From assembly GCA_001414485.1 (NCBI GenBank), contig LLEY01000150.1, forward strand, positions 1 through 64,000: a stretch of DNA of 64,000 bases. Reading direction: 5' to 3'. The translations under genes and the position numbers were made by a program. Positions 1 through 11,861 of the stretch are shown here, in pieces. The notes below the pieces were generated by a model. That model saw nothing but the letters and a program-made list of their open reading frames with translations. It made no database searches and was not told where the DNA came from. This DNA is from Calycina herbarum. Taxonomy: Eukaryota > Ascomycota > Leotiomycetes > Helotiales > Pezizellaceae. The stretch's first letter is position 1, and every line of letters begins with the position of its first letter.

Positions 1-462
1 CCGCTGTGCTAACCCTAACCCGCAGCCACTTATAACTAGGTGCAATGCAAGGCAACCCAAGGCGAATAAGTATTTTGAGCACTTGTTGACGAGCCCTATA
101 CGCTTTATAGATGTTCAACAATCAATCACGGCAAGCCTTACGGATGGCTGCTGGTACTCTAGTCTGGGATTGGAACGGAAAATACTACTGTAATTTTATC
201 ACACCAGTTTGGCCCCAAAAAGATAAGATCGGTTATTTGACTAATAGTAGTAGTATTGGTTACGTGAAAATTTCTGTCAGATAGGGTGATTGTGGGGTGC
301 CACGGCTGAGTTGTGTTGTGTCACAACAATTTGGTTGGTGGCAGAATTGTAGGCGGTGACACGACGCTCTTGTTAACACCCTGCTCGTGCTGTTATTTTT
401 TAGTATTCTCTGTCCGGCTCTTGATCATTTTCAGCACACTATACCCGGGCAGATTCATCACG
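1..462. other. 5' flank of the HET gene
   Basis: No gene is visible here. The composition is ordinary, with CA and TG frequent, unlike the RIP-mutated DNA further right. An ATG at 313 opens the same frame as the HET gene, but the 50 residues it would add look unlike a protein start, so this stretch is read as promoter and leader. Bases 9-21 hold two copies of a telomere-like CCCTAA unit, too few to mean anything. Confidence 0.6.
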
Positions 463-2457
463 ATGCAAGTCGTTCTTACAGCTCTCTTTCTCGCAGTCCT
501 CGTCTTCAGCTGCATTGCCGCCATTGTAGCCCACTATGTTGTTGTTTCGAAACGAGAACCAGTGTGGGATAATGTGAATGACGAGGAGCAGGCTTTGATC
601 TACTCTAATCCACCCTCTGAGACCAGCTCATTCTCCTCAATTTACACTTTGGTACCGGATCTCGATCACTCGAAAGACGAAGTTAGGATAATGCGTCTTC
701 TTGCCGGGTCCCCAGGAAGCAAACTCGAATGCTGTTTGCAAGTTCAATCCCTCGCTCCCGCCGCGGAGGCTGTCTCTTACGAAGCCTTATCCTATGTATG
801 GGCCGATATTCCTGGAAAAGAAAATTTGTACGTTGATGGCGTGCATCATGAAATTACGGCAAATTTGGCATCGGCACTCGCCCATGTGCGTTACGAGCAT
901 TGCGATCGGCTTCTATGGGTTGATGCAATCTGTATCAATCAAGCCCATTCCGTAGAACGTGGTTATCAGGTTCGGCTAATGGGAACTGTATATTCCCGAG
1001 CCTCTGGTGTTCTGATTTGGCTGGGTCCTGAGACTTATGATAGTGCCCAAGCACTCCAAGATCTAGAGACGCTGAGTCGAGACAAGCACTTCAAGGAGCT
1101 CGATTTTTATGGTCATTTGGACAATGATGGTCGGACATGGATGTCAGCCACTGCTGGAAGAATTGATCCGCTTGAACATCTTTTGCAGCGCGCGTACTGG
1201 TCTCGCATTTGGGTGGTTCAGGAAATCGTCCGCGCGAAGAAAGCCACGGTGATCTGCGGGTATTCATCTATCGCATGGGAGAAATGTGTGAAAGTGCGTG
1301 ACAACTGGTCCAGACACTCTCGCAAGTGCTGTAACGCAGAATGTGGCCTAATGGATCCACGCATGCGACGCGTCATGAATTGGATTAATAGCAGCTGGAG
1401 GATGTATCAAGACACGCATGATGATATGTTATCGCGCTTGAATCTTACACGGAAATTGGATGCCACAGATCCTCGCGACAAGATATTTGGAGTTCTTGGA
1501 CTGGTGCGCGATGAGTCTGCCTTTCTTGATCCAGATTACAAGTCAGAATATCCTGTGGTCTTCAGAGATTGGACCACGAAATTGATCAGTACCACGCAGG
1601 GTTTGGAAGTACTGTTACATACGAATTATACCTTGAGGCAGAAAGATGTTCCAAGTTGGGTCCCCGACTGGACGCAGTATAATCAGTCTGTCCGTTTCCA
1701 GGCCGAAAGATTGGAATATCATCAGCATATCTGTCGCTCATTCAGTGCAGATGGCTGCTCAGAAGTTGGAAATACGTTCCTCACTACTGGATATTTCCTC
1801 CGCTTAGCAGGGTTCCACTTGGATACTGTCGCCAAAGTAGGCGATCGGTTAGTGTACGATCGACAGGATACTCTTACGGATGACCAAAACCAGGTCGGAG
1901 CAATCAAGAAGTGGGGTGCGGTGCTTGATACTTGGGCCCAGGTGGCCGGTTCAGCAGATTCTGGGCATTCCGGTGGCGGGTTACTTAGTGACGCCTATTG
2001 GAGAACTCTTGTTTCCGACCACATCTGCGAGCTAGGCACATTTCTTGGAGATCGCACCTCTTCTGATGATGCCAGTCGATACATGCTATGGAGTTCTTGG
2101 TTCACAGACCTAGTTGAGCAGTCGGATGAAAACAAACCTGCGTACTACAAGGACTGCCTTGCTAAGAATCGTGATCTCGATCGATTTGACTGGACAATCA
2201 TGAATATGAATTACAACAGAAGTCTATTTTCGACGAAAGACGGCTGCATTGGTATGGGACCTGGGGATATGGAACCGAATGACAGCGTGGTTCTCCTCCG
2301 TGGGAGCAGAACACCGTTCATCGTGAGACCGTCAGATTTGATGTCGAAGACTAATGCAATAACCTACCAAGTGATAGGTTACGCCTACGTTCAAGGTGTC
2401 ATGTATGGAGAAAGGTGTCCTTTAGATGAACAGTGGGAGGAAGTTTGGTTTTCCTAA
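463..2457 (+). CDS. HET-domain (heterokaryon incompatibility) protein, N-terminally membrane-anchored
   Basis: This is a 664-residue intronless protein with a fungal HET domain. The start at 463 is preferred over the in-frame ATG at 313 because it opens directly on a hydrophobic segment (about residues 3-27), likely a single membrane anchor or signal anchor. The HET motifs follow in order: YEALSYVWAD (106-115), LWVDAICINQ (151-160), then ERGYQV and VLIWLGPE, and YWSRIWVVQEI (about 245-255). HET domains are known to trigger programmed cell death in non-self recognition; in many species large HET families exist and most members have no known partner. The C-terminal 400 residues show no domain I recognise. 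It is convergent with the next gene, with 48 bp between stop codons. The frame is intact and not RIP-mutated, so it is probably functional. What it recognises cannot be told from the sequence. Confidence 0.9.
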   Translation: MQVVLTALFLAVLVFSCIAAIVAHYVVVSKREPVWDNVNDEEQALIYSNPPSETSSFSSIYTLVPDLDHSKDEVRIMRLLAGSPGSKLECCLQVQSLAPAAEAVSYEALSYVWADIPGKENLYVDGVHHEITANLASALAHVRYEHCDRLLWVDAICINQAHSVERGYQVRLMGTVYSRASGVLIWLGPETYDSAQALQDLETLSRDKHFKELDFYGHLDNDGRTWMSATAGRIDPLEHLLQRAYWSRIWVVQEIVRAKKATVICGYSSIAWEKCVKVRDNWSRHSRKCCNAECGLMDPRMRRVMNWINSSWRMYQDTHDDMLSRLNLTRKLDATDPRDKIFGVLGLVRDESAFLDPDYKSEYPVVFRDWTTKLISTTQGLEVLLHTNYTLRQKDVPSWVPDWTQYNQSVRFQAERLEYHQHICRSFSADGCSEVGNTFLTTGYFLRLAGFHLDTVAKVGDRLVYDRQDTLTDDQNQVGAIKKWGAVLDTWAQVAGSADSGHSGGGLLSDAYWRTLVSDHICELGTFLGDRTSSDDASRYMLWSSWFTDLVEQSDENKPAYYKDCLAKNRDLDRFDWTIMNMNYNRSLFSTKDGCIGMGPGDMEPNDSVVLLRGSRTPFIVRPSDLMSKTNAITYQVIGYAYVQGVMYGERCPLDEQWEEVWFS

Positions 2458-2505
2458 ATCGAAGCAAAATTGTAATCTATTATGACAAGCGAAACAACTA
2501 GTTTT

Positions 2506-4584
2506 TCATACGCTAGTCCATTCAGATGGAGGCAGCGACTCGTTAGGAACCAAAAATGAGGATGCCACAGAGAGCCCTAGCTGACTCTCCCATCTTTTTT
2601 CTATGCATAGGCAATCCAGCTCGCCCAAGACCACAGTTCCAATGCTTTCCAACGCAGTGATTACGTCCTCCTTGATTCCTGATGCACGGAGGAAGGATCG
2701 ATTGGTTGCAAGGTTGATCATGAATCCGTACTGGACTCCAATCAAAAACCAGAAATTATTCTCTGGATCCAACGCAACGCGCTCCAACCATTGCCATGTG
2801 GCTTCCTTTTGGAGAGGCAGTGGTAACATCATTCCAGGAAGTTGGACTGAGCTCACGAGTGCTGCAAGGTCCCAGATACTCCGGTGTGATGGACAGCACA
2901 CTTCATCCATACCATCAACGACGTCGACTTTCGCCGAGAACCCGTTCAACACGCGGATAATCCTTAGCGCAATCATTCCTTCATAGGTTGCCACCTTTGC
3001 AGGGCTTGCGAGGGTGCTCTGCAATGGGACCAGGCTATAGAGAAGCAGGGTGGCGATTCTTTGTTGGCTGATCGGCTTGATAAGAACGACAGTGTTGAAC
3101 TCTACGAGTTTTAGAGACGTAGTCTTAAGGAAAGCGGAGAGGTTCAAAGGTTGCAATCTCTCAATAGCTTTGGGGATACTTCCGGTGAAATCGTGGTAGC
3201 GACCCTTGCCTTTGGTCTGCTCCACCAGAGGCTCTAAAGACTGGATCCATTGCTTAATTGCGACCCTCTCCTTAGTTGTAAATGCGCCAAACATGCGACC
3301 TTTCCATTCCAGTTCTTTTAAAAACCGGCTCTTGCTTGGCTCCCCTCTAGTGACCCATCTTGAATTTGCAAGTGCTGCAGCGAAGCGGAATTTTCTTTTT
3401 CCCCACTCAGAAGGATCCATCCAGGCTTGCAAACTCATGCCTAGACGTCCTCCCATCAATCCACGACACAACTGATGGGCAGCATAGCTTGAATTGACTT
3501 TATGAGAAAATATTTCTAACGCTGCCAATTCTGTCGGACCGGGAACTTTGGGATTTGGAGATATCTCGGTAGCTAGGAGATACCCGGCCTGAATACGCCT
3601 CCAGCGCTGCTGTCGGATTTTAGCGTCACCAATTCTCATAAACTTGATAACAGCGTCAAGTGCCATTGCCGTATGCCCCGAGTCCGCATTGTCAATTGTA
3701 ATGTGTAGATTGAAATATGCCGGATCCAAGTCTAGCTCTTTCAACTCGCATGCGGCGACCATTGTATCGAGAGCCACACATTCGTAGGCCAAATTGAAAC
3801 CTAAAGCCTCCGGAAGGAACTCTTCTGGGAAGAGACCGAGAGTGAGCTGCACGATGGCTGCAGCCCACACGGAGGCATCATCGTTTGGATTGATATTTGG
3901 ATCAATGAATTCTCTAGAGTCTCCAGCTGGTAGTTTTGACCCAAAGCTCCAGAGCAGGCATGCGTACACATGAACATGGTTTTTCTCCAGGTCACCATCA
4001 CCTAACTCTTCTGAAATTATCTGCCAAAGTATTCGAGTGATGTGCCTGAGCCCGCTCGGCGTCCTTGGATGGTGCAAACGTGATAGCCATGCTCCATCCA
4101 CGAATTTCACTGGGGCAGCACGTTCCAGCCAGTACTCCGCATATTTTCGTGCTGAGAAGAGTTCCCTGCGGCCGCCTGCTTTTCGTCTTGCCAGATATGC
4201 ACACCACGCAGAAGTAGTGCTCATGCTCATAGTTGAAAGATATGTATTCAAAGCACCAGGGCAATACTCCTTGATGCTCAGGACATTGCTGTGGGGTTGT
4301 GGGGAGTTGTGAGCTTTTGAGATGACATAATCCAGAAGTTCGAGCAGACGGGTACGGGCGTCATTGATGACTTGAGCTTCCAAAGTTGAAGGATTCTGAA
4401 GTCGGTGGTAGAGGAAAATGTCCTTGTCGATTGCGGTCATCTTGTACGCATCTGGGACAATTGATAAAGATGTTCTTTGATCAGTCTTGGTTTGGAGCGA
4501 AGACTTGCGACAAAAGCAATTGTATGTCACATAAATGACATAAAAGAGCACTGCAGTTGCGACGATCGTGGCTAAAGTCCCCAT
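2506..4584 (-). CDS. Membrane-anchored haem-oxygenase-fold diiron (HDO-like, iron-containing redox enzyme) protein
   Basis: This is a 692-residue intronless protein. Residues 3-24 form one transmembrane segment followed by basic residues, so the enzyme is probably anchored to a membrane. The middle resembles the Haem_oxygenase_2 / iron-containing redox enzyme family. EELGDGDLEKNH gives Glu193-x9-His203, LAYE gives Glu268, and YFNLHITIDNADSGH gives His294, Asp298 and His304 (Asp301 is an alternative). The order E-H-E-H-D-H is the ligand set of haem-oxygenase-like diiron oxidases/oxygenases, which cleave or oxidise small molecules such as amino acids and fatty acids. About 300 C-terminal residues show no motif I know. 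No substrate can be inferred. The gene is convergent with the HET gene and divergent from the GFAT gene, with about 1.1 kb between. Family placement is by motif only. Confidence 0.75.
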   Translation of the reverse strand: MGTLATIVATAVLFYVIYVTYNCFCRKSSLQTKTDQRTSLSIVPDAYKMTAIDKDIFLYHRLQNPSTLEAQVINDARTRLLELLDYVISKAHNSPQPHSNVLSIKEYCPGALNTYLSTMSMSTTSAWCAYLARRKAGGRRELFSARKYAEYWLERAAPVKFVDGAWLSRLHHPRTPSGLRHITRILWQIISEELGDGDLEKNHVHVYACLLWSFGSKLPAGDSREFIDPNINPNDDASVWAAAIVQLTLGLFPEEFLPEALGFNLAYECVALDTMVAACELKELDLDPAYFNLHITIDNADSGHTAMALDAVIKFMRIGDAKIRQQRWRRIQAGYLLATEISPNPKVPGPTELAALEIFSHKVNSSYAAHQLCRGLMGGRLGMSLQAWMDPSEWGKRKFRFAAALANSRWVTRGEPSKSRFLKELEWKGRMFGAFTTKERVAIKQWIQSLEPLVEQTKGKGRYHDFTGSIPKAIERLQPLNLSAFLKTTSLKLVEFNTVVLIKPISQQRIATLLLYSLVPLQSTLASPAKVATYEGMIALRIIRVLNGFSAKVDVVDGMDEVCCPSHRSIWDLAALVSSVQLPGMMLPLPLQKEATWQWLERVALDPENNFWFLIGVQYGFMINLATNRSFLRASGIKEDVITALESIGTVVLGELDCLCIEKRWESQLGLSVASSFLVPNESLPPSEWTSV

Positions 4585-5028
4585 TGCTTTTCTATCATCA
4601 AAACAGTCAAAATTAAAAGTCTTGAGAGGTAGCTTGTTGTCGTGACGTGAAAAATCTCTCCATTCCCATAAAAAGATTTTAGCTTCTAAGGGATCTATTA
4701 TAGAGTAAAAAGAGAGGATGGCATATCAGATTGAGGCTCTGCTGTCAGATACACATCCACCCGGCGTTCCCTTAGGGCTTATACTCAAAGTATGCAGACG
4801 ATAAGGGTTTTTCTTAATCAGACGGAAAAGACCCCAACTACCAAGGTATATCATCAGAGCTGCAGGGTTTGTTTGGGTGGTGTGGTGAGAAAATTTTCAA
4901 CCACATGATGCAAAATAGAAGGCTAGCTCTTATTACCCGCTGCATGAACTCTGAAATGCATTAATTGAATGACCAATAAAACTTCGATTAATAGTTGGGC
5001 CTGATAAAGAACAACATGGGTGTGGCGG

Positions 5029-5094
5029 ACGAGGAAAGGATTGGGTGTGGTGGGCAAGGAAAGGATTGGTGGGCAAGGAAAGGATTGGGTAGGC
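5029..5094. repeat. Short purine-rich tandem repeat
   Basis: Three imperfect copies of a unit of about 20 bp with the core AAGGAAAGGATTGG occur in a row, separated by GTGGGC-type linkers. Confidence 0.7.
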
Positions 5095-5246
5095 ATGAGC
5101 TGAAAATTTGCGCGAAACTCTGCATAAAATTCATATGCAGTGCTTACTGTTTCTGTAGGGTTTGTTATCTACAATAGAGACGAAATCATCACTCTAATAT
5201 CTGATCATCCGGCGTCCTTGTCAATAGTTTACTAAGGTCCAACGTG

Positions 5247-5486
5247 CGTGCTCTCTGCTTGATCTCTGCTTTCCCTTTCAAGATGCTGCATATTTATCCT
5301 AATCAGCTTCATTCTACGTTCCCTTGAAAGCACCATCACACATTAGCCCGCTTATCTCGGGCGTGCTCTCTGCTTGATCTCCTTTCAAAATGCTGCATAT
5401 TTATCCTAATAAGCTTCATTCTACGTTCCCTTGAAAGCCCTATCACACATTAGCCCGCTTATCTCGGACGTGCTCTCTGCTTGATC
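5247..5486. repeat. Tandem duplication of about 110 bp upstream of GFAT
   Basis: Unit 1 (5247-5361, 115 bp) and unit 2 (5362-5468, 107 bp) both begin CGTGCTCTCTGCTTGATC and share the ATGCTGCATATTTATCC and CATTAGCCCGCTTATCTCGG blocks. A third partial unit (5469-5486) follows. Unit 2 lacks 8 bp near its start and has a few substitutions. The repeat ends about 235 bp before the GFAT start codon and could duplicate upstream control sites. Confidence 0.9.
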
Positions 5487-5720
5487 CACACTATCATATC
5501 GGAGTGTTCTACATATGCAGCCAAGTAGCCTGCCCCACATTCTTTATTGCCTTTGGCACCAGGATAAGGTGTACGTTGTTGCCAGTAATCCAGAAAACTA
5601 GAGAACCTTATTATTGGCTGTTTCATTTCAATTTTTTCTTCAGCAAAACTTCACTTCTTTCCATGTTTGGTATTCTTCGATTTTAGACACAGACCCATCT
5701 TTACGATTCAAATCATCATT

Positions 5721-7944
<2,224 letters not shown>

Positions 7945-8755
7945 AAGATATGTTTGATTTCAATGATAGTGTGAGGTTGTTGGTAGGCAACAAGTCAAGA
8001 TGCAACAAACTATAGGCAATTTGGGAATCGCGAGGGAGACTGCAGAGGGTTATTTATGTTACGGAGTTAGAGCTCCATCACGTGTTGTGGGTGCCTTAGT
8101 AGCCTTATGCCAAGCCCATCTTTTTCTGTCCTTCGATCCTTTATTCTTAGTTCTTCACTTTATATTGTGGCGGTGATTTATAGTACACCTAGTAACGTGG
8201 CTCGCAGACACGTGACTAGGCGAGTAGGATAAAAGGGGTTCGTTTTTATATCTTCGTTCTCTAAGCAGTTTATACTCTAATTTAATAATATAGTTTATTA
8301 AGTAGCTATTTCCCTCTATAATATTCTAAAAGTAGAATAGGAAGAAATCCCGAGTCTATTATATTATATAGAGTCCTCTAGTTACGAATACTATATTAGT
8401 CTATCTATCTATCTATCCGTCTATATAAGAGACTTAGATTAAGATTATTATAGAGTTAGAGGAACTAGAGGTAGATCACGTATAGCGTAAATATAAGTTC
8501 ACGTATAGTATAGTACGTACGTAGTACTAATATCCTATATATAAGCTTTCGTTCCTCTAGAACGCCCTTCTCTTCTTACTTTATTATTCGTTTAATATAG
8601 TAGTTTCCGGTTTAACTTAGTAGTTATTATAGTAAGTAGTAGTTTACTCTATATAGTTATATTATAATAAAGTTACCTCTTCGCCTAGGAAGGCCTATTA
8701 TAATATCCTACTTTATTTATTTATTTTTTAGCTAACGGTTCGACTCGACGACTTT
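7945..8755. other. Transition from genic island to AT-rich repeat block
   Basis: No gene is visible. Composition is normal to about 8230 and then becomes AT-rich with few CA/TG dinucleotides. A (TCTA)n-type microsatellite lies at about 8400-8425. The final five bases, ACTTT, are the target-site duplication of the next element. Confidence 0.7.
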
Positions 8756-8803
8756 TGTCAGGGCTTGTAGCAAATACTCGTGAATTGAACTACAGAGGCA
8801 GAC

Positions 8804-9069
8804 TGTGACGACACGTACGAAAGGTCCACGGTGTAGGTTGTGGGTTCGTAGAAACTGTCAATACGAAGATTCTAAGCTGAGGAGGAGAGAAGAGCTTGAG
8901 AGAGCTCAGATCTAAATACAGGATGTTGTCAAAGCCAGTACGCAAGACAAAGGCCGCACGTGAGATAAAGGCAGCAAAGCGACAAAGGCTGCACGTGAGA
9001 CAAAGGCTGCACGTGAGACAAAGGCTGCACGTGAGACAAAGGCAGTACGTGATGGTCAGAACCGTCACA
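8804..9069. mobile_element. Solo LTR nested inside an LTR
   Basis: This 266-bp insert begins TGTGACGAC and ends CCGTCACA. It is flanked by CAGAC on both sides (8799-8803 and 9070-9074). The partner LTR reads straight across the site (GGTAGACTTTATA), so it provides the empty site. The insert contains a run of imperfect 18-bp repeats of AGACAAAGGCTGCACGTG at about 8943-9052. Confidence 0.9.
8943..9052. repeat. 18-bp tandem repeat with CACGTG cores
   Basis: About five or six copies of AGACAAAGGCTGCACGTG or close variants lie in the nested solo LTR. The unit contains the palindrome CACGTG (or TACGTG). The repeat creates short open frames on both strands that are not taken as proteins. Confidence 0.85.
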
Positions 9070-9284
9070 CAGACTTTATACAAGGACGAACAACTGCTGT
9101 TTAAAAGCAGGGTCCTGACGCTCTCTATATAGTACAGAAGTGGCTACGTGTCCTTTTGCTAATATTATTAACATCACTATTGGCCCTACTCTTGCTACCA
9201 CCATTGCCACCACCATTGCTACTACTCGTCGCTGGGCAACTAAGACTACTCCACGGGTGTAACCCCTCATATTACCCCCCTTTA

Positions 9285-10240
9285 ATAACCGCCTCTATAT
9301 AAGTCGTCCGAATCATCTTCTAATTCAGGACCTACTCGTCGCACAGCGGAAGCCTCTATTGCCTTCCTCGCTGGTAGTTACTTGCAGTCCTTAACCCTAT
9401 GTTCTAAATGACCGCAACGTAAGCACACACCCTTCTCTTTTCGTATCGTATATATATTATACGACACCCACTTTACTCTTTTTAACTCGGCAGCAGTAAC
9501 ACGTATCTCTGGGGCTGTCTCCCAGTCTATGTCACTGTTCTCCAAAGCCGAAGGCGTGAACTAACTAGCTATTCCACGTCTCCCTCGCTCTAACTTAATC
9601 GTAAAACGGCGAACCTCTACTATAAACGCTTAAAACTCTACTAGCTTCCGAACCGGAACTAACGCTGTACGAAGCTCCTTATTAAACCCTGATTCTAAAA
9701 GAATCCTCTTAACTCTGTTAGGCTACCCTATTCCGTCTATAGCTATAAGACTTCACTTAAACTCTAAAAAATAGACAGCGAATAGCCTAGACCCCTACTA
9801 CAACGATAGCATCTGCCGCCTATAGTTATTCGACTCCTCTTACGTGCTATATACAGCCTCTAAATAACTTAAAAACCCTAACACCGTCTTCTTATTCGTA
9901 CTCGCAACCTAAGGCATAGCCTACGCTACCGCCTTCCCTCGTAGCCTACTATATATATACCAGAATCGGACTAACTACTAGTCCTTATCTATATCCACCG
10001 ATAGCTTAGACTATAACTATACGACCTACAACCGGTACTCTAAACGCTTCTCTTCGAAAATTAGGACTTCTAGTAAACGATCGCGACGGCGACTCGACTC
10101 TATAGATGCTAGCCTCGACTCTAGCGCCTCTACTCGACGTAGGAGATCCATAGCCTACTTAGGAGCTCCGTTGTCCTCGGCTATCCTTCGTAGTACTTAT
10201 ACCCCTTATACACTCGCTTAGGTATAGGAGTTGTTTATAA
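9285..10240 (-). pseudogene. Gag-like remnant with CCHC zinc knuckle
   Basis: On the minus strand, 9425-9384 reads CLRCGHLEHRVKDC, a perfect C-x2-C-x4-H-x4-C knuckle of retroviral-type Gag. The rest of the interior is broken by TAG codons. No protease, polymerase or integrase motif fits, and the space is too short for them. This suggests a gag-only element that used enzymes from a relative. Confidence 0.7.
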
Positions 10241-10485
10241 TATTAGAGCTTATAGTAAATACTCGTGAATTAAACTATAGAGGTAGACTTTATATAAGGA
10301 CGAACAACTACTGTTTAAAAGCAGAGTCCTAACGCTCTCTATATAGTACAGAAGTAGCTACGTATCCTTTTACTAATATTATTAACATTACTATTAGCCT
10401 CACTCTTACTACTACTATTGCTACTACTATTACCACTACTCGTCGCTGGGCAACTAAGACTACTCCACGGGTGCAGCCTCTTACA
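10241..10485 (-). repeat. 5' LTR of the small element
   Basis: This 245-bp LTR aligns with 8756-8803 plus 9075-9271. Most differences are C to T or G to A, as expected from RIP. Confidence 0.88.
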
Positions 10486-10490
10486 ACTTT

Positions 10491-11300
10491 ATTCTAACTA
10501 GATTCTTAGTAATACTACGTTATATATCTCTAAACGATAGTATTACTAACCCCCCCCTTGAATACTCGCGGAAGACGTACTAATAGAGGAAGAGGTAGAG
10601 GTAAAGCCTCCCCTTCTTATATAGTATTACTAACCGCTAGAGCTATAATCGTCGTCTGATAAGTAGACGACGAATCTTTCGAAGAGTAGTTCTAAGAACG
10701 CTAGAGAACTAGAAACTCCCCTCTCTCGCTACTATCGATTACTCTAACTTAGTATAAATAGATTATAGTAAGACTTAATTCGCTTAGTTAGAAGAACGCT
10801 CAGCTACGTACTACTCTCTAGACACGTATTATAACCTCTTAAAATAAGAAAGGCAAAGTAACTGCCGCGCTCTAACTTCGGCTAAAGTCTTCTAGAATGT
10901 CTTAGTATACTCTATAATATAAGAACCGTCGACCTAACATTCTACTATAAGCCCGGTCTACTTCGAATTCTACTAGTAGGAATATAAAGCTTAGTACCTT
11001 ATTACGTCCGTATAAGTACTTTTAGGGTTAAGGCGTACGTAGCGTAGGATATGTCGTTTATCTATACCTATATATAACTTCTTCTAGGCGGTGCTCTTTA
11101 AATTAACTCCGTCGTTGCGAAATTAGTCTACTATAATAGCGCCTATAACGGTGGTGTAGCCGAGTTTTAGGAGGTCGGCGATCGTAGTATTCGATATACC
11201 GCTAATTAATATCTCTACTATTTTCCCTCTATCGTAAGGGTTTAATTACTTCTTAGGAACATGATTCGCCGATATAGCTCCTATAGGAGTACGTTCTAGT
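10491..11300 (-). pseudogene. Tc1/mariner-like transposase relic
   Basis: On the minus strand a degraded frame reads TIADLLKLGYTTVIGAI, then KRHILRYVRLNPKSTYTDVI at roughly 11190-10990. This resembles the helix-turn-helix region of Tc1/mariner transposases (the RYVRLNPKSTY pattern). Several TAG stops interrupt it. No catalytic triad or terminal inverted repeats were found; the left side is cut by the LTR element ending at 10485. The family call is tentative. Confidence 0.4.
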
Positions 11301-11306
11301 GGCATA

Positions 11307-11528
11307 TGTAACGGTTCTAACCGTTACGTAATGTCTTTATCTTAGGTGCTGTCTTTAATAGACGTACTATCTTTGTCTCGCGTGGCTTAAAAGCTAACTT
11401 ATGTATTTAAGAGCTTCTAGCTCCTAAGCTCTACTCTCTTCTCTTTTCTCCTTAGCTTAGAATCTTTATATTAATAGTTTCTATAAACCTATAACCTACA
11501 CCGTAGACCTTTCGTACGTGTCGTTATA
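11307..11528 (+). repeat. Probable 5' LTR of a gag-only gypsy element
   Basis: It begins TGTAACGGTT and ends GTCGTTATA. A perfect palindrome, GTAACGGTT-CT-AACCGTTAC, occupies 11308-11327. A leader follows with the motif CTAGGAAGGCA (about 11550), found at the same place after the 5' LTRs at 11607-11861 and 44567-44749. It is only weakly similar to the presumed 3' LTR at 20974. Confidence 0.5.
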
Positions 11529-11606
11529 TTATTCTAAGCTCATCTATACTGCCTAGGAAGGCAATAGATAATCTCCCTTTAAGTTCAAGTTTACGATTAT
11601 AGTGCT
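11529..11606 (+). other. Leader of the gag-only element, up to the insertion site
   Basis: This continues across the inserted gypsy element at 19707. The last five bases, GTGCT (11602-11606), are the target duplication. Confidence 0.6.
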
Positions 11607-11861
11607 TGTGACGGAGCTGGAATTCATTCAAACTGTGTTAACTGAGCCTGGCTCAGTTAGCTATTTTCCATCAGATGTGACGAGCTTCATCAGTCACATG
11701 CAATCACATAACGAGCCTTGGCATTAGAACAACTTAAATAGCTTCGTTCCTTTTAGATTCTCTTCTCTCCTTAGTTTGATTTACCTTCGTACCTACGGTT
11801 CAAGTTCTAGCAATTCATTTAAAGCTGTTATATACTTTATCTTTTATTAGCATCCGTGACA
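11607..11861 (+). repeat. 5' LTR, gypsy element 1
   Basis: 255 bp; less RIP-mutated than its partner (for example CATCAGTCACATGCAATCAC here against a TA-rich version there). This shows directly which sites were mutated. Confidence 0.95.

Larger units (their letters stand above)
4585..5720. promoter_or_regulatory. Divergent intergenic region between HDO-like and GFAT genes
   Basis: These 1.1 kb separate two divergently transcribed genes and must contain both promoters. They hold two tandem-repeat tracts (listed separately) and pyrimidine-rich stretches just before the GFAT start. No coding sequence is convincing; short open frames here lack any similarity I recognise. Confidence 0.6.
8756..9271 (-). 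repeat. 3' LTR of the small element, interrupted
   Basis: Removing the nested insertion (8804-9069) and its duplicated CAGAC leaves about 245 bp, the same as the partner LTR. It keeps many CA/TG dinucleotides, while the partner LTR is more RIP-mutated. Confidence 0.88.
8756..10485 (-). mobile_element. Small non-autonomous LTR retroelement (minus strand), complete ends
   Basis: The LTRs at 8756-9271 and 10241-10485 begin TGTCAG (or its RIP form TATTAG) and end near CCACGGGTG. The element is flanked by a 5-bp target duplication, ACTTT at 8751-8755 and 10486-10490. A C-run directly inside the left LTR (9272-9284) is the minus-strand polypurine tract, so transcription runs right to left. The interior is under 1 kb and encodes only a gag-like zinc knuckle; no polymerase is seen. 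A third copy of the LTR stands alone at 31521-31761. Confidence 0.9.

Noticed and set aside
9..21. Telomere-like CTAACCCTAACCC at the window start
   Set aside because: Only two units, inside ordinary sequence; far too short to be telomeric and easily due to chance.
313..462. N-terminal extension of the HET protein from ATG 313
   Set aside because: The 50 residues look like translated leader, and the ATG at 463 starts directly on a hydrophobic anchor segment.
4037..4312. Plus-strand frame inside the HDO-like gene
   Set aside because: It is a shadow of the minus-strand coding sequence without independent support.
8943..9052. CRISPR-like array
   Set aside because: Repeats are directly adjacent without spacers, in a eukaryotic LTR.
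8896..9132. Open frame encoding repeated RQRLHV units (and its antisense with repeated Leu-Cys units)
   Set aside because: It is the translation of the 18-bp DNA repeat inside a solo LTR; both strands are open for the same reason.
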